Positions 15,379-23,441 are shown, counted from the stretch's first letter. The stretch is DNA of 48,993 nt from Actinomadura sp. KC345 (GCF_004348515.1 NZ_SMKH01000018.1:1-48993); one strand, 5' to 3'. Translations and numbers: made by a program. The notes: generated by a model not told the origin, from the sequence alone.

Positions 15379-17831
15379 AGGAGCGTCCTCGGGCGTACGG
15401 CGTTGGCGGAATCGACGAGCCGGCGGAACTCGTCGCGGTCGCGGGTGCGCCGTGCCAGCTCCCGGTACGTCCCTTCCAGGAGCCGGCGCAGCGGGATCTC
15501 GGTGAGCGGCGAACCGAGCAGGGAGCCGCCCTGGAGCCCGCCCGCTCCGCCGGGGCCGTCCAGGAGCCAGTCGAGCGCGGCTTCGAGGATCTCCGCCGCG
15601 AGCCGGTCGCGGCGTTCGGCGTCCAGGTCCAGCGCGGTGAGGCGGTCGCCCGCGGCGACCAGCTCGGCCGCCGTCAGCTCCGCGGCGGGACGGCCGCGCA
15701 CCGCGGTCGCGACCGCCGCCACCTGGGCGGGCACGTACCGGATGGAGATCTTCGGCACCGAGTCGAGCGCGGCGACGGCCGCGGCCCGGTCGCCCGCGGC
15801 CAGATGCACCCGGGCGAGGCCGAACGCCGCGTTGATGTAGCTCTGGTCGGTGCGCCACACCATCTGGTAGAGGCGCACCGCGTCGAGCGGCGCGTTCCAC
15901 TCGCGGCAGTAGGCGAGGGCCAGCTTGGGCGCCGCCTCGCCGGGCAGCAGCCCGTACAGCCGCTCGAAGCGCGGCTCGGCCTCGCCGAGCCTGCCCTTGG
16001 CGAGCAGCGCGACCGCGCGGTACCAGTCGACGCGCCAGTCCCCGGGGAGTTCGGCGGCCAACTCGTCCAGCAGCCCGTGCGCCTTGTCGGCATCACCGAG
16101 CTCGATCAGGACGCGCGTGTGCAGCAGCCTGACCTCCGGTGTGCGCTCCGGCGCGTTCGCCACGGCCTCGGCGACCTGCTCCGCCTCCAGCGCGGACAGC
16201 CCCGAGACGAACGCGGCGGCGGGGTCGGCGCGGTCCACCAGCGGCACCGGCAGCGCCGCCGCGGCCACGTCCGGCGGAACGGGCGGCAGCGCCGACTCGT
16301 CCGCCTCGCCGCCCGCCATCCGCGTCGCGAAGCGCTCCGCCCCGAACAGGCCGGACGGCGCGGGGCGCGGCGTGCCGTCCTGCGCGGCCAGCACCTCCCG
16401 CAGCACGCCGGTGAGCTGCTCGGCCATCTCCCCCGCGTCCTGGAAGCGCTCGGCCGGCACGTCGTGCGTCGCCCGGCGCAGGAAACGGTCGAACGACTCG
16501 TACGCCTGCAGCAGCGGGATCTCCGCGCGGGGCGGCAGCGAGGTGGCGAACGTCCTGGTGTAGCCCTTGAACGGGAAGCTCAGCACCGCCAGGGCACGGC
16601 CGACCGTATAGAGGTCGGAGGTGATGGACGGGCCGTCGTCGGCGATCTCGGGCGCCTGGTAGCCGACCGTGCCGTAGATGGCGCCGTACGGGTCGTCCAG
16701 CCGCCGCACTCCGCCGAGGTCGATCAGCCGGAGCTGCTCCTCGGACTGGATCACGTTGTCCGGCTTGAAGTCGCAGTACACGAGCCCCTGCGCGTGCAGG
16801 TACTCGAACGCCCGCAGCACCTCCAGCCCGTACGCGATGGCCTGCGCGAGCGGGAGGTGCTTCTCGCCGCGGGGCTGCGGCTGCTCCAGGAGGACGTCCT
16901 TGAGCGACTGCCCGCCCACGTACTCCATGACGATGTAGCCGTCGCCGTCGTGCTGGACGAAGTTGTAGATCTTCACGATGTTGGGGTGCTCGACCTCGGA
17001 GAGGTAGGCGCGCTCGGCCGCCGCGGCCTCCATCGCGTCGGTGTCGCCGCTGTCCAGCAGGCCCTTGAGCACCACCCACCGGTCGTTGACGTTCTTGTCC
17101 CTGGCCAGGTAGATCCAGCCGAGCCCGCCGTGGGCGAGGCAGCCCAGCACCTCGTACTGGCCGCTGACGAGGTCGCCTGGGCTGAGCTTCGGGGTGAAGG
17201 AGAACCGGGTGCCGCACTTGGGGCAGAAGCCCTCGGTCCGGCCGGGCCGGTCGCCGCGTCCCCGGCCGACCGGATCGCCGCAGCTGCTGCAGAACCGCTT
17301 GCCCTCCGCGACCTGCGGGTCGCTCATCACCGCCGAGGCCGGATCCCGGTACGGGACGCGCGGGACCTCCACGAGCCCGGCGCCGAGCATCCCGCGGCGG
17401 CCGGACGACCGCGACGACCCGGTGCGGGTGCTGCCCGTCCGCGTGCTGCCGGTGGCGGTGCTGCCCGTGCTTCCGCCCGTGCCCGCCCGTGAGGTCAGGG
17501 TCGTGTGGGCGGGCGGCGAGCCGCAGACGTCGCAGTAGCCGTCCATGATCGTCCCGGTGCAGCCGGGCTGGCGGCACGTGTCGTCGGGCACGGCGACGGG
17601 CGGGCGCGGGGCGGGCACGCTCGGGGCGGCCGCGGCCGGGGGAGTGCCGCAGACGTCGCAGTAGCCGTCCGAGATCGTCCCGGTGCAGCCGGGCTGCGCG
17701 CACCGGTTCGGCGGGGGCGCCGCCGGCGGGAGATTGGCCGGCGGGGGACTGGAGGAGGCGGCCACGCCGCATCGGACGCAGTAGCCTCCGTCGACGGTTC
17801 CGCCGCAGCCCGGCTCGGCGCACTGGCTCAT
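15375..17831 (-). CDS. pknG: PknG-type serine/threonine protein kinase with extra zinc ribbons
   Basis: This is a soluble Ser/Thr kinase (818 residues) of the PknG class. Three near-identical zinc ribbons stand at residues 4-21, 44-61 and 86-103. A Ser/Thr/Gly-rich linker follows, then the rubredoxin-like CSSCG...CPKCG pair (181-207). The kinase domain (about 225-485) has glycine loop AHGGLGWIY, Lys 256, catalytic YCDFKPDN with Asp 354, and DLGG in place of DFG. A TPR-type helical C-terminus (about 560-810) ends the protein. Mycobacterial PknG has the rubredoxin, kinase and TPR parts but not the triple ribbon. It is second in the operon and overlaps both neighbours (ATGA, GTGA). The family call is firm. 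The stimulus is inferred from glnH/glnX. Confidence 0.93.
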   Translation of the reverse strand: MSQCAEPGCGGTVDGGYCVRCGVAASSSPPPANLPPAAPPPNRCAQPGCTGTISDGYCDVCGTPPAAAAPSVPAPRPPVAVPDDTCRQPGCTGTIMDGYCDVCGSPPAHTTLTSRAGTGGSTGSTATGSTRTGSTRTGSSRSSGRRGMLGAGLVEVPRVPYRDPASAVMSDPQVAEGKRFCSSCGDPVGRGRGDRPGRTEGFCPKCGTRFSFTPKLSPGDLVSGQYEVLGCLAHGGLGWIYLARDKNVNDRWVVLKGLLDSGDTDAMEAAAAERAYLSEVEHPNIVKIYNFVQHDGDGYIVMEYVGGQSLKDVLLEQPQPRGEKHLPLAQAIAYGLEVLRAFEYLHAQGLVYCDFKPDNVIQSEEQLRLIDLGGVRRLDDPYGAIYGTVGYQAPEIADDGPSITSDLYTVGRALAVLSFPFKGYTRTFATSLPPRAEIPLLQAYESFDRFLRRATHDVPAERFQDAGEMAEQLTGVLREVLAAQDGTPRPAPSGLFGAERFATRMAGGEADESALPPVPPDVAAAALPVPLVDRADPAAAFVSGLSALEAEQVAEAVANAPERTPEVRLLHTRVLIELGDADKAHGLLDELAAELPGDWRVDWYRAVALLAKGRLGEAEPRFERLYGLLPGEAAPKLALAYCREWNAPLDAVRLYQMVWRTDQSYINAAFGLARVHLAAGDRAAAVAALDSVPKISIRYVPAQVAAVATAVRGRPAAELTAAELVAAGDRLTALDLDAERRDRLAAEILEAALDWLLDGPGGAGGLQGGSLLGSPLTEIPLRRLLEGTYRELARRTRDRDEFRRLVDSANAVRPRTLL
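17521..17696 (-). repeat. Near-identical zinc-ribbon duplication inside pknG
   Basis: Bases 17521-17570 and 17647-17696 match at 48 of 50 positions, 126 bases apart. They encode the second and third zinc ribbons. The first ribbon near 17770-17820 is more diverged. The near-identity at silent positions points to a recent duplication or ongoing gene conversion. Confidence 0.85.
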
Positions 17832-19063
17832 CGTCTCGTTCCCTTCGCCCGCGCGTTGATCGCCTGCTGATATCCCGACAGCGTCACGGTGGCCTCCCGG
17901 AGGTCGCACGGGGAGGTCCACAGCAGCTCGCGGGCCTGGTCGTAGATGCGGGCCAGTTCGGCGTCCTCGGCGTGGCCGAGCCTGGCGGCCTTCACCCGGT
18001 ACGCCTCCAGCCGGCCGCGCAGTTCCTCGCGCCGGTCGAGGAGCCCGCGGATGACGCGGGCCGTCTCGCGGGCCCGCTCCAGCGCGCCGTTCGCCGCCTG
18101 CTCCAGGTCGGCGACCCGTGCCGCCAGGTCGCTCCAGCCGATGCCGGGCGTCGCGGCGCCCTGGCCCGGGCGGGCGACGGCGGCGAGTCGGTCGCCGAGC
18201 GAGGCGGACATGGCGGGCAGGTTCGGCAGCACCGGTGAGGCGACCTTGGCGAGCACCTCGTCCCGGGCGGCGCGCGCGTCCGCCTCCGCCCCGCGCAGCA
18301 GGTCGAGGACGGCGGCGATGCCGCGGATCCGGTCGGCGAACCCGTCGCGCACCCGCCCGGCCTCCTCCAGGCCGCGGCGCACCTCCGCCAGGCCGGTGCG
18401 GATCGCGTCCAGCCGCCCGGTGTCGGCGCGGCCGTCCCGCGCCAGCGCCATCGGATCGCCGCGCACGACGGCGGCGACGGCGTCGAGGTCGGCGCTGAGC
18501 CGGTCGAGTTCCGGCTCCGTTCCGCCGAGGGAGTCCAGCAGCTCCCGCGCCGCCCGGCGCTCGGCCTCCACCTCTGCGAGCCGCGACAGCAGCGCCGACC
18601 AGACGGTGTCGAGCGCGGCGACGGCCTGCGCGACCTCCTCGTACAGCGGGTTCATGCGCGCGACCGCGGCCCGCATCGTCAGCTTCTCGCCGGACGGGAC
18701 CGACAGCAGCGTCCGCCGCTCCAGCGGCACCTCGGTGACGGGCAGCTCGATCGACGGCCCGGCGAGCAGGCGCGTGAGTTCGGCGAGCTGCGCCTGCCCC
18801 GGCCTGGAATGGCGGGCGCGGAGGTCTTCGGCGGCCCCGAGCGCGCGGCCGTAGAGGTCGAACAGGCCCCAGAGCGAGGCCATGCCCGCACGCACCTCCG
18901 ACTGCACGCGCCGCGTCTCGCCGTCCAGTGCCGCGCCCTCCAATAACTGGTAGCCCTGGTGGGCCTCCAGTTCGAGAAGGGCCGTGCTGATGCGCTCCTT
19001 CTCGTCCCGGAGCCGCGCGAGCATCCGGTCCGCCTCGTCTCGGCTCATCGGGGGCCGGCCCAT
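17828..19063 (-). CDS. Coiled-coil protein, first gene of the PknG operon
   Basis: This is a predominantly alpha-helical cytosolic protein of about 411 residues, rich in Ala, Arg, Glu and Leu. Long heptad-like stretches cover much of about 5-45 and 130-400. It has no signal peptide, membrane helix or catalytic motif. It leads the operon and overlaps pknG by ATGA, so it is made in step with the kinase. A structural or adaptor role is likely, but that is inference from composition and context. Start is uncertain: ATG 19063 is chosen; TTG 19078 and ATG 19048 are in frame and none has a strong ribosome binding site. A small palindrome CCGGTTCACCGG lies at 19081-19092, just ahead. Confidence 0.72.
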   Translation of the reverse strand: MGRPPMSRDEADRMLARLRDEKERISTALLELEAHQGYQLLEGAALDGETRRVQSEVRAGMASLWGLFDLYGRALGAAEDLRARHSRPGQAQLAELTRLLAGPSIELPVTEVPLERRTLLSVPSGEKLTMRAAVARMNPLYEEVAQAVAALDTVWSALLSRLAEVEAERRAARELLDSLGGTEPELDRLSADLDAVAAVVRGDPMALARDGRADTGRLDAIRTGLAEVRRGLEEAGRVRDGFADRIRGIAAVLDLLRGAEADARAARDEVLAKVASPVLPNLPAMSASLGDRLAAVARPGQGAATPGIGWSDLAARVADLEQAANGALERARETARVIRGLLDRREELRGRLEAYRVKAARLGHAEDAELARIYDQARELLWTSPCDLREATVTLSGYQQAINARAKGTRR

Positions 19064-19258
19064 CCGCGCGTCACTCAACGCCGGTTCACCGGTCCGCCCA
19101 TGTTCGCCCCGATTCCCCCAACTTGCTCGCGATGCAGCTTAAGTGTTCACCATGCGAGGTCGCCTTCTCAAGCGGGTACCGATCATCGTCGACCCCGCCC
19201 CCGGCCCCTGCGTCACGGGACTCGATCCGGCCGTTCCCGGGCTCCAAAATGTCAGTGT

Positions 19259-19274
19259 TCGAACGTATGATCGA
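19259..19274 (+). promoter_or_regulatory. SOS-type (LexA-like) operator
   Basis: TCGAACGTATGATCGA matches the actinobacterial/Gram-positive LexA box TCGAAC-N4-GTTCGA at 11 of 12 defined positions. It covers a TATGAT -10 box and ends 3 bases before the start codon of the WYL gene, so a bound repressor would block the promoter. It also lies about 200 bases from the start of the divergent PknG operon. LexA binding is inferred from the motif only. Confidence 0.6.
19266..19271 (+). promoter_or_regulatory. -10 box (TATGAT) for leaderless transcription of the WYL gene
   Basis: TATGAT differs from TATAAT by one base and ends 6 bases before ATG 19278, so transcription would start on or next to the start codon. 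This also argues against the upstream in-frame ATG at 19143. Confidence 0.5.
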
Positions 19275-19277
19275 ACC

Positions 19278-19778
19278 ATGGCGAACGTTGCGACGCACCC
19301 CCAGACCGCACCCACCGCTCTCTCCGCGGCGGAGATCGCCGCGCTCGCGCTCTCGCTGGCGCACCTCGGCACCGGCCCGCAAGCCGCGACCGCGCGCCGC
19401 GCCCTGCACACGCTCCTCGACTCCACTCCGCACGACGACGTGGTCACCACCACGCTCGCCACCCTCACCACGCCCCTGGACGCCTCCACCTCCGACCGCG
19501 CCCGCGTGATCGCCGCCGCCATCACCGAGCACCGCGTCGTCCGGCTCTGCTACGGCGACGCCGGCGCCAACGTCACGATCCGCGAGGTCGAGCCCGTGAC
19601 CTGCCTCGTCCACCGCGACCACTGGTACCTCGTCGGCTGGTGCCGCATGCGCCGCGGCGTCCGCGCCTTCCGCTTCGACCGCATCCTCGCCGCCGAGTCC
19701 ACCGGCCTCCTCGCCCGCCCCCGCCGCGCGGACTCCTACCTCCCGTTTCAAAGGCGTGCCCTTGGCGTCGGGCGTTGA
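19278..19778 (+). CDS. WYL-domain protein lacking the usual DNA-binding domain
   Basis: This 166-residue protein contains a WYL ligand-sensing domain at about residues 75-145, including VEPVTCLVHRDHWYLVGWC and FRFDRI segments. Usual YafY/PafBC-type regulators are about 310-330 residues, with an N-terminal winged helix-turn-helix and a C-terminal WCX extension; both are absent. The first 70 residues resemble only the linker that normally follows the HTH. WYL domains bind nucleic acid or nucleotides and several act in DNA-damage responses, in line with the LexA-like box over the promoter. It could be a stand-alone sensor partner or a truncated regulator. Start ATG 19278 is favoured by the adjacent promoter; an in-frame ATG at 19143 would extend it. 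Confidence 0.72.
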   Translation: MANVATHPQTAPTALSAAEIAALALSLAHLGTGPQAATARRALHTLLDSTPHDDVVTTTLATLTTPLDASTSDRARVIAAAITEHRVVRLCYGDAGANVTIREVEPVTCLVHRDHWYLVGWCRMRRGVRAFRFDRILAAESTGLLARPRRADSYLPFQRRALGVGR

Positions 19779-19824
19779 ACGCCCTTCTTCGGCGGGCCCG
19801 CGTGCGATCGCTGCATCGCTCCGT

Positions 19825-19906
19825 CTCGCCTGGCGGCTCGCTGCGCGATCAGGTTTCCCGCAGGCTCGAAACCTGCCTTCGGACGCGATCGCGACGCTTC
19901 AGGTCG
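19825..19906. repeat. Dispersed intergenic repeat, copy 1
   Basis: The 16-mer CTCGCCTGGCGGCTCG (19825-19840), followed by CTTCAGGTCG (19897-19906), recurs in similar order downstream of another gene at 41121-41221. The stretch between is rich in short inverted repeats (for example AGGTTT/AAACCT and GCGATCGC). The surrounding non-coding gap runs from 19779 to 20075 and holds no gene that I can support. Confidence 0.4.
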
Positions 19907-20009
19907 GCGCGGGGTTGCGGCGGTGGCCGGGGTCGGCCGGGTAGTGGGTTCTGCTTCCGAACATGATCGCGACGATTGAGGTCGTCGCGGGTCGCGGTGA
20001 CGGGTGAGG

Positions 20010-20040
20010 AGGGCGCGCTGCGTTCGTCGCAGCGCGCCCT
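20010..20040 (+). terminator. Strong hairpin terminator
   Basis: A perfect 13-bp stem (20010-20022 with 20028-20040) has a 5-base loop TTCGT and is followed by TCTT. It lies downstream of the WYL gene and just upstream of the TrmB promoter. Confidence 0.75.
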
Positions 20041-20063
20041 TCTTCGGCCCTGGCGTCGGCGCG

Positions 20064-20069
20064 TAGCCT
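20064..20069 (+). promoter_or_regulatory. -10 box (TAGCCT) for leaderless TrmB-type gene
   Basis: TAGCCT fits TAnnnT and ends 6 bases before GTG 20076. No ribosome binding site precedes that codon, so leaderless translation is likely. Confidence 0.45.
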
Positions 20070-20075
20070 TGCGGC

Positions 20076-20891
20076 GTGGGCGTTCAGGGGGTTCTTGAGC
20101 ATTTGCAGCGGCTTGGTATGTCCGGGTACGAGGCCAAGGCGTACGTGGCGCTGGTCGGGGCGGGGCGGCCGGTCAACGGGTACGAGGTCGCCAAGCGCTC
20201 CGGGGTGCCGCGGAGCACCGTCTACGAGACGCTCGGCAAGCTCGTGGCCCGTGGCGCGGCGTACGAGGTGCGGGGGTCCTCCGACGGCACCGAGTACCTG
20301 CCGCTGCCGCCGGAGTCCCTGCTGGATCGGATGCGCCGCGAGTTCGACGGGTCGGTGTCGGCGCTGCGGTCGGCGCTGCCGGCGGTGGCGGCGGCGCCCG
20401 AGGGGCACCTGATCCACAACCTCAAGGACGCCGAGGCCATGCTCGACCGGGCCGGGGACGTCGTGGCGGGCGCGCGGCGCGACCTGTTCATGTCGGTCTG
20501 GCCGGAGGAGATGCGGACGCTGCGCGGCGCCGTCCTGGAGGCCGCCGGGCGGGACGTCGAGGTATCGGTCGTGTCGTTCGGCAAGGAGCCGTTCGACGGG
20601 CCCGGGAACGTCCACGAGCACCGCTACTCGGCGCCCGAAGCGGTTCTGGAGGAACTCGGGTACCGGCTCATCGTGGTGGTCGGCGACCGGCGCGAGGCCG
20701 TCGTGGGGGGCTTCGGGGCGGGCGCCGCGTGGGGCGTCTACACCGCCGACCCCGCCGTCGCCCTGATGGCCGCCGAGTACGTCCGGCAGGACATCGCCCT
20801 GCAGATCCTCGCCGACCGGGTCGGCGCCGACGAGCTGGACCGCCTGTTCGCCACCGACCCCGGCCTCCGGCGGCTGCTGGGAAAGCGCTGA
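20076..20891 (+). CDS. TrmB-family transcriptional regulator
   Basis: This 271-residue regulator has an N-terminal winged helix-turn-helix of the TrmB type at about residues 5-75: LGMSGYEAKAYVALV, then the recognition-helix region SGVPRSTVYETLGKLV. A C-terminal region of about 170 residues (HLIHNLKDAEAMLDRAGDVV onward) resembles the PLD-like/effector domain of the family. These proteins usually sense sugars or other small molecules and control nearby or distant genes. No sugar transporter adjoins it, so the target is unknown. The start GTG 20076 is set by the -10 box just ahead and by the family N-terminus. A strong terminator isolates it from the WYL gene. Confidence 0.85.
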   Translation: MGVQGVLEHLQRLGMSGYEAKAYVALVGAGRPVNGYEVAKRSGVPRSTVYETLGKLVARGAAYEVRGSSDGTEYLPLPPESLLDRMRREFDGSVSALRSALPAVAAAPEGHLIHNLKDAEAMLDRAGDVVAGARRDLFMSVWPEEMRTLRGAVLEAAGRDVEVSVVSFGKEPFDGPGNVHEHRYSAPEAVLEELGYRLIVVVGDRREAVVGGFGAGAAWGVYTADPAVALMAAEYVRQDIALQILADRVGADELDRLFATDPGLRRLLGKR

Positions 20892-20925
20892 CGTTCCCGT
20901 CCGCCGGCGGGACGGGCACCCGCGT

Positions 20926-21705
20926 TCAGTCGGCCAGCCACGTGCCGAGCAGTGTGCCGGTCTCCTCCTCGCGGTCGGTGTAGAGCATGTGCCCGCCGTC
21001 GATCTCGGTGATGACGAGCGCGGGGCCGAGCGCGGTGCGGCAGTCGACGACGAACTCGGGCCGCACGAAGTCGGCCTGCGTCGCGATCACCAGGTGCGTG
21101 GGCGTCTCCGCGAGCGGCGTCAGGTGGGGACGGGCCATCTCCGAGTACGCGGTGACGACGGCGGCCGGCTCGTACCGCCACCGCAGGCGCCCGTCAGGGC
21201 CCTGCTCCAGGTGCTCGGCGACGTCGTCGTCCACCGCCTCGTCCGGGGCCTCGGGCCAGCGGCCCGCGCGGAAGGCGCGGGCCTCGGCGGCGTCGCCGAA
21301 CGAGACCGGCACCATGCACTCGCGCGCCTCCCGGGCCGCGTCCGCCGGGGACAGCCCGATCGCCGGGTCCAGCAGGACGAGGCGCCGCAGCCTGCGCGGT
21401 GCCGTGCGCGCGAGATGCAGCGCGATCATCCCGCCGTAGGAGTGCCCGACGATGTCGGCCCGCTCCAGTCCTTCGGCGTCCATCACGGCCAGGACGTCGG
21501 CGACATGGCGCTCGACCGTCCACGGCGGTTCGTGCGGGGACCTCCCGTGCCCGCGCAGGTCGGGAGCCAGGACGAGCCGGTCCGCCAGGTACCGCTCGGC
21601 CGTGCGCCGCCAGCGCGCGCCGTGCCCGGTGACTCCGTGCAGCACGATGACCGGAGGGCCCGCCGGATCCCCATACCGATGAACATGCAATGCGGCGTCC
21701 GTCAT
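20926..21705 (-). CDS. Alpha/beta-hydrolase
   Basis: This is a 259-residue cytosolic alpha/beta-hydrolase. The oxyanion-region VLHGVTGHGARW follows the first strands, DLRGHGRS is typical, the nucleophile elbow is GHSYGG (Ser near residue 95), and the catalytic His lies in DGGHML near the C-terminus. The substrate is not evident; esterases, lactonases and C-C hydrolases share this pattern. Start ATG 21705 gives the family N-terminus and lies 7 bases after a TACTCT box, so the longer open frame to 21990 is not used. It is transcribed towards the TrmB gene and lies downstream of the PucR gene. Confidence 0.85.
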   Translation of the reverse strand: MTDAALHVHRYGDPAGPPVIVLHGVTGHGARWRRTAERYLADRLVLAPDLRGHGRSPHEPPWTVERHVADVLAVMDAEGLERADIVGHSYGGMIALHLARTAPRRLRRLVLLDPAIGLSPADAAREARECMVPVSFGDAAEARAFRAGRWPEAPDEAVDDDVAEHLEQGPDGRLRWRYEPAAVVTAYSEMARPHLTPLAETPTHLVIATQADFVRPEFVVDCRTALGPALVITEIDGGHMLYTDREEETGTLLGTWLAD

Positions 21706-21712
21706 GGAGTGA

Positions 21713-21718
21713 AGAGTA
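21713..21718 (-). promoter_or_regulatory. -10 box (TACTCT) of the hydrolase gene
   Basis: On the minus strand TACTCT fits TAnnnT and ends 7 bases before ATG 21705. No Shine-Dalgarno sequence is seen, so the mRNA is probably leaderless. Confidence 0.35.
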
Positions 21719-21773
21719 TGCGGAAGGCGCTGATCCTGGACGTCCTTCACTGGCCAGCCTGGGCCGGTCTCCG

Positions 21774-21792
21774 GTGGGGGGCGACCCCCCAC
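21774..21792 (-). terminator. Hairpin after the PucR gene
   Basis: A perfect 8-bp stem GTGGGGGG/CCCCCCAC with a 3-base loop lies about 20 bases after the PucR stop on the minus strand. Confidence 0.5.
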
Positions 21793-21811
21793 ACCCCCCG
21801 GAACGGACCGT

Positions 21812-23428
21812 TCAGGGACGTTCCCAGCGGACGGAGCTGAGGGCCAGCAGGGCGACGTGGAGGGAGACGCAGGACTCCACGTCGTCGAGGTCCGCGTCGA
21901 GGACGCGCTCGATGCGGCGGAGCCGTTCGTAGAAGGCGGGACGGGACAGGTGGGCCTGCTGGGCGGCGACGGCCTTGTTGCGCCCGGCATCCAGGTAGAG
22001 CTCCAGGATGCGGGTCAGGTCGCTGTCGTGCTTGGCGTCGTACTGCAGGAGGGGCCCGAGCTCGCGCTCCACGAACGTCTGGACGCGGGCGTCGTCGCGG
22101 AGGAGATGCAGGAGGCCGCGCAGGCGCAGGTCGGGAAGGCGGTAGAAGAGGCGGGTGCCGGAGCCGCGCGCGGCGACGTCGGCGACCTGCTCGGCCTCCA
22201 GAAAGGAGCGGCGGACGTCGCGGATCGTCTCGACGACGGAACCGGCCGCCATGACCGTGCCGCCGGACCGCCCGCGGACGCGGGTGGCGACCTCGGTGAG
22301 CGCCGTCTCCACGTCGGCGCGTGCGGGCAGCGAGACCAGGACGCCGACGCGGGCGTGCGGGCCGCCCTCGTCCAGCACGCCGACGAGGGCGGCGAGCCGG
22401 GCCTCCTTGCAGGCCGCGGCGGCCGTCTCGGCGAGGGCGGACAGCTCACCGGCCGGCGGCGCCGGCGTGCCGGGCCCGCGGTGCCGCAGGACCGCGCCGA
22501 GCAGCCGGCGGCCGGACAGCGGGACGCCCAGCGCGCGGGCGCGGGCGGCGGCCTCCTGCGGGTCGGCGTAGGCGTGCGCGAGGATGCGGGCGATGATCGT
22601 CCCGTGCGCCTGGCGCTCGACGCTCTCGGCGTGCCGGTCCAGCAGGCGGCCGAGCGCGAGGGTGGTGGCGGCCCGCTCGATCAGGACGGTCTCGCGGGGC
22701 GACGGCGGTGACCCGAGGTCGACGATGAGGCGGCCCCAGTCCTCGCCGCGCGCGCCGACCATGGTCACCAGCCACCCCGACGCCCGGTCGTAGCCGGTGC
22801 GGCCGCCGGGCCGCACGGCGCGCGAGCGCGTCTCCCACGCCGACAGCAGCTCGGACGGGTCGGCGCCGCCGGTGTCGGCGGCGAGGACCTGGTGGGCGAG
22901 GTTCTCCAGGACGACCGGGTGCCCGCCCAGGGCGGCGACCTGCCGGACGACCTCGTCGGTGGAGGCGCCCTCGACCGACAGCTGGGTGAAGATCTCGTGG
23001 AGCTGCTCGGAGGCCCGCAGCTCGGCGAACTGGTCCTGCACGATCCGGGCGTGCACGGACTCGGTGATGTCGACGAACGCGGGCTCGTGGGCAAGGACGA
23101 TCACCGGGACGCCGTGCTCCTCGGCGGCGGCGATCAGCGCGGGCGGGGGCTCGGTGGCGTAGCGGCGGCCCAGCTCGATCATCAGGCCGCTCACCCCGAC
23201 GTCGGCGAGTTCGCCGATGTAGGCGCGCAGCCGCTCGGGCTCGTCCGGCAGCGCGATCCCGGTGGTGAGGACGAGCTCGCCGCCGTGGAGCAGGTGCGCG
23301 ATGTCGGCGATCTCGGCGACGTGCACCCAGCGGACCCGGTTGCCGGTGCGGTCGCCGCCCGCGACGACCCGCGGCTGCCCGCGGCGGACCGCCTCGAGCC
23401 GGAGCACGTCGTCGACAGTGGGCAGCAT
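21812..23428 (-). CDS. PucR-family transcriptional regulator
   Basis: This 538-residue activator-type regulator has an N-terminal PucR sensor domain (about 1-120, with PTVDDVLRL at the start and LHGGELVLTTGIAL). A GGDEF-like middle region follows. The C-terminal helix-turn-helix (about 465-525) contains NKAVAAQQAHLSRPAFYERLRRIERVL. PucR regulators control purine, amine or amino-acid catabolism and usually sense a pathway compound. It is divergent from the aminotransferase/dehydrogenase operon and very likely controls it. ATG 23428 is preferred over the longer frame to 23458 because a TATCCT box ends 7 bases before it. Repeats resembling operators fill the divergent gap. Confidence 0.88.
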   Translation of the reverse strand: MLPTVDDVLRLEAVRRGQPRVVAGGDRTGNRVRWVHVAEIADIAHLLHGGELVLTTGIALPDEPERLRAYIGELADVGVSGLMIELGRRYATEPPPALIAAAEEHGVPVIVLAHEPAFVDITESVHARIVQDQFAELRASEQLHEIFTQLSVEGASTDEVVRQVAALGGHPVVLENLAHQVLAADTGGADPSELLSAWETRSRAVRPGGRTGYDRASGWLVTMVGARGEDWGRLIVDLGSPPSPRETVLIERAATTLALGRLLDRHAESVERQAHGTIIARILAHAYADPQEAAARARALGVPLSGRRLLGAVLRHRGPGTPAPPAGELSALAETAAAACKEARLAALVGVLDEGGPHARVGVLVSLPARADVETALTEVATRVRGRSGGTVMAAGSVVETIRDVRRSFLEAEQVADVAARGSGTRLFYRLPDLRLRGLLHLLRDDARVQTFVERELGPLLQYDAKHDSDLTRILELYLDAGRNKAVAAQQAHLSRPAFYERLRRIERVLDADLDDVESCVSLHVALLALSSVRWERP

Positions 23429-23435
23429 CGCCACG

Positions 23436-23441
23436 AGGATA
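23436..23441 (-). promoter_or_regulatory. -10 box (TATCCT) of the PucR gene
   Basis: On the minus strand TATCCT ends 7 bases before ATG 23428, indicating a leaderless transcript. It adjoins the first operator-like repeat. Confidence 0.4.

Noticed and set aside
19143..19277. N-terminal extension of the WYL protein by 45 residues
   Set aside because: It would put the promoter and SOS-type box inside the coding sequence, and the extra residues do not form an HTH.
21041..21705. Hydrolase start further upstream at 21990
   Set aside because: The extension overlaps the PucR gene end, is low-complexity and lies beyond the -10 box and the family N-terminus.
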